Of a DNA stretch of 15,640 nucleotides, positions 13,863-15,640 are shown one piece after another (position 1 is the first letter of the stretch; each line of letters begins with the position of its first letter). Below the pieces are notes generated by a model that saw nothing but the letters and a program-made list of their open reading frames with translations, searched no databases and was not told where the DNA came from. Both the position numbers and the translations under genes were made by a program. The stretch covers positions 643 to 16,282 of the forward strand of contig JAAXHR010000382.1 in assembly GCA_012270805.1 (NCBI GenBank), written 5' to 3'. The stretch is from Dehalococcoidia bacterium. GTDB lineage: Bacteria; Chloroflexota; Dehalococcoidia; Lucifugimonadales; Lucifugimonadaceae.

Positions 13863-15640
13863 ATGCCCGACAGCAGTGAACGTGGATTCAATATGTTCTC
13901 GGCGCCCGCACGGCGAGTGTTCGAGACGGCTCAAGAGGAAGCCAAGAGATTCAATCAGCGGTACATCACCGCCGAGCACCTTCTACTTGCTTTGCTGGGC
14001 GAGAAAGAGGGCGTGGTCGCCCAGATCTTTACCAACCTCAAAGTCGATGTGCGCGAAATGCGCACGGCACTTGAGTTTTCCATCAACCGCGAAGCAACTC
14101 CTGGCGATCGTCCGCCGAGTCTCGGCCCGAGAGCCAAGAAAGCGATCCGGCTGGCTGTCGACGAGGCTCGCCTAACCGAACTCAACCGAGTCGGTACGGA
14201 ACACCTCCTGATTGGTCTATTGCGCGACGGAGAGGGAACCGCGGCGGAACTGCTCAACTCCAATCAAGTTACTCTCGACCGAGTGCGCGACGAGACGCAG
14301 AAGCTCGAAACCGGTACGAAACGCTCACGCCGCAAAGGTGCAGCCGACGATAAAAAAAAGCGCACGCCGATGCTTGACAGCATGGGCGTTGATCTTACCG
14401 AACTCGCGTCCGACGGAAAACTAGACCCCGTGATTGGTCGCGACACCGAACTCGAACGCGTAATTCAGATCCTGAGTCGGCGCACAAAGAACAATCCGGT
14501 GCTTGTCGGAGACCCCGGAGTCGGTAAGACTGCAATCGTCGAGAAACTTGCGACGACAATCGTCGATGGCGCCGTCCCTGACATGCTCAAAGGACGCCGA
14601 GTCATGGCGCTGGACATGGGTTCTCTCATCGCCGGCACCAAGTACCGTGGCGAGTTCGAAGAGCGAATGACTAAGATCATCGCCGAGTTAAAAGCCAACC
14701 GCGAGTGCATCCTCTTCATCGAAGAGATCCACACGTTGGTCGGCGCTGGCGCCGCAGAAGGCGCGGTCGATGCCGCCAACATCCTCAAGCCGGCACTGGT
14801 TCGGGGTGAGTTGCAGGTCGTCGGTGCTACGACACACGACGACTACCGCAAACACATCGAACGCGACGCAGCTTTGGAACGTCGTTTCCGCCCGGTGAAG
14901 GTCGAGCCGCCTGATGTCGAAGAGACCGTAAAGATACTTCACGGCGTCAAGAAGCAATACGAAGACCATCACCAGCTGACGATCGCCGACGAGGCGATTG
15001 AGATCGCCGCGCAGCTGGCCGATCGATACATCGTTGATCGACATCTGCCCGACAAGGCGATAGACCTCGTGGACGAGGCAGTCTCACGCGTTCGCGTGAA
15101 GAACACAATGCCGCCTCCCGAAGTCCGCGATGCTATTCGCGTCCTCAACGACATCTTGCGGGAGAAGAACGAAGCCGTCACCCGTCAGGACTACGATACT
15201 GCGTCAGAGTTGTTCGAGCGTGAGACGAACCAAAAGGCCTTGATCGCCCGAATCGAGAAGCGTTTCGAACAAACCCACAAGGACAAGATCAAGACCGAAG
15301 TCTCAGCGGACGATGTAACCGAGGTCGTGTCAATGTGGACCAGTATCCCAGTTACACGACTCGACGTTGTTGAGGTTGAACGTCTCCGCAGCATGGAAAT
15401 AGAACTTCAAAAACGCGTCCTCGGACAACGAGAGCCGGTCGAGATCGTCTCAAAAGCGGTCCGACGTGCCCGCGCAGGTTTTAAAGACCCCAAGAGACCA
15501 ATTGGTGCCTTCCTATTCCTAGGACCAACTGGCGTGGGCAAGACGCATTTGGTCAAGCAACTAGCGGAGTACCTCTTCGGCGATGAGCGACTGATGATTC
15601 GCCTTGACATGTCAGAGTACATGGAGAAGCACACCGTATC
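13863..15640 (+). CDS. clpC: ClpC-type Clp ATPase, 3' truncated by window
   Basis: First 592 residues, open at the window end. ClpC is an AAA+ unfoldase that feeds proteins to ClpP. The N domain (about 10-145) has two Clp_N repeats (ITAEHLLLALL at 35-45 and GTEHLLIGLL at 111-120). AAA-1 has Walker A GDPGVGKT (216-223), Walker B ILFIEEIH (283-290) and LERRFRPV (338-345). The middle domain carries a UVR-like segment (about 426-460), which marks ClpC rather than ClpB or ClpA. AAA-2 begins with GPTGVGKT (554-561) and DMSEYMEKH (582-590). Walker B has Glu287 where Asp is usual; catalytic Glu288 remains. ATG is preceded by GAAGGGAG (13846-13853). No CtsR or McsAB lies upstream, unlike in Firmicutes. 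Confidence 0.95.
   Translation, partial: MPDSSERGFNMFSAPARRVFETAQEEAKRFNQRYITAEHLLLALLGEKEGVVAQIFTNLKVDVREMRTALEFSINREATPGDRPPSLGPRAKKAIRLAVDEARLTELNRVGTEHLLIGLLRDGEGTAAELLNSNQVTLDRVRDETQKLETGTKRSRRKGAADDKKKRTPMLDSMGVDLTELASDGKLDPVIGRDTELERVIQILSRRTKNNPVLVGDPGVGKTAIVEKLATTIVDGAVPDMLKGRRVMALDMGSLIAGTKYRGEFEERMTKIIAELKANRECILFIEEIHTLVGAGAAEGAVDAANILKPALVRGELQVVGATTHDDYRKHIERDAALERRFRPVKVEPPDVEETVKILHGVKKQYEDHHQLTIADEAIEIAAQLADRYIVDRHLPDKAIDLVDEAVSRVRVKNTMPPPEVRDAIRVLNDILREKNEAVTRQDYDTASELFERETNQKALIARIEKRFEQTHKDKIKTEVSADDVTEVVSMWTSIPVTRLDVVEVERLRSMEIELQKRVLGQREPVEIVSKAVRRARAGFKDPKRPIGAFLFLGPTGVGKTHLVKQLAEYLFGDERLMIRLDMSEYMEKHTV

Overview
The window is a stretch of bacterial core genome, about 55% GC by eye. 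The best guess for the organism is a Chloroflexota lineage, Dehalococcoidia or SAR202-like. That is an inference from three things: the dprA-topA-xer-aroQ-pepP-efp-xseAB order, a four-domain ribosomal protein S1, and a ClpC-type Clp ATPase. No marker seen here fixes the phylum. There is no sign of phage, IS elements, CRISPR or an obvious accessory island; codon use and style are uniform throughout.

Layout. Positions 1-480 form a stable-RNA cluster on the + strand: the 3' end of a tRNA (initiator-like), a 5S rRNA, tRNA-Ser(CGA) and tRNA-Ser(GGA). Positions 679-9927 hold nine tightly packed + strand genes: dprA, topA, a XerC/D recombinase, aroQ, an M24 Xaa-Pro peptidase, efp, xseA, xseB and a formyltransferase-fold protein. 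Two ATGA start/stop overlaps (aroQ/pepP and xseB/formyltransferase) point to translational coupling. Positions 9918-12192 on the - strand encode an SDR oxidoreductase, ThiG and a TenI/ThiE-family protein, probably one operon read in that order. A 313-base divergent intergenic region (12193-12505) separates this from rpsA (S1), which is followed by clpC, cut by the window end.

How the genes fit together. The first protein block mixes DNA handling (DprA, TopA, Xer, exonuclease VII) with a shikimate step and the aroQ-peptidase-efp trio. The - strand operon looks like thiazole-phosphate synthesis for thiamine: ThiG makes the thiazole tautomer, and the next gene resembles TenI, the thiazole tautomerase, more than ThiE. 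The end block is translation (S1) and proteostasis (ClpC).

I found no convincing new multi-gene system. The points worth a second look are residue-level departures in conserved proteins: the EF-P tip loop reads APKAPP; AroQ has Gln where the family has a conserved active-site His; both TopA C-terminal zinc-ribbon modules lack one Cys of the CxxC pair but share an extra downstream Cys; and ClpC has Glu for Asp in the first Walker B. There is also a palindrome, a TATAAT box and a leader hairpin in front of rpsA.
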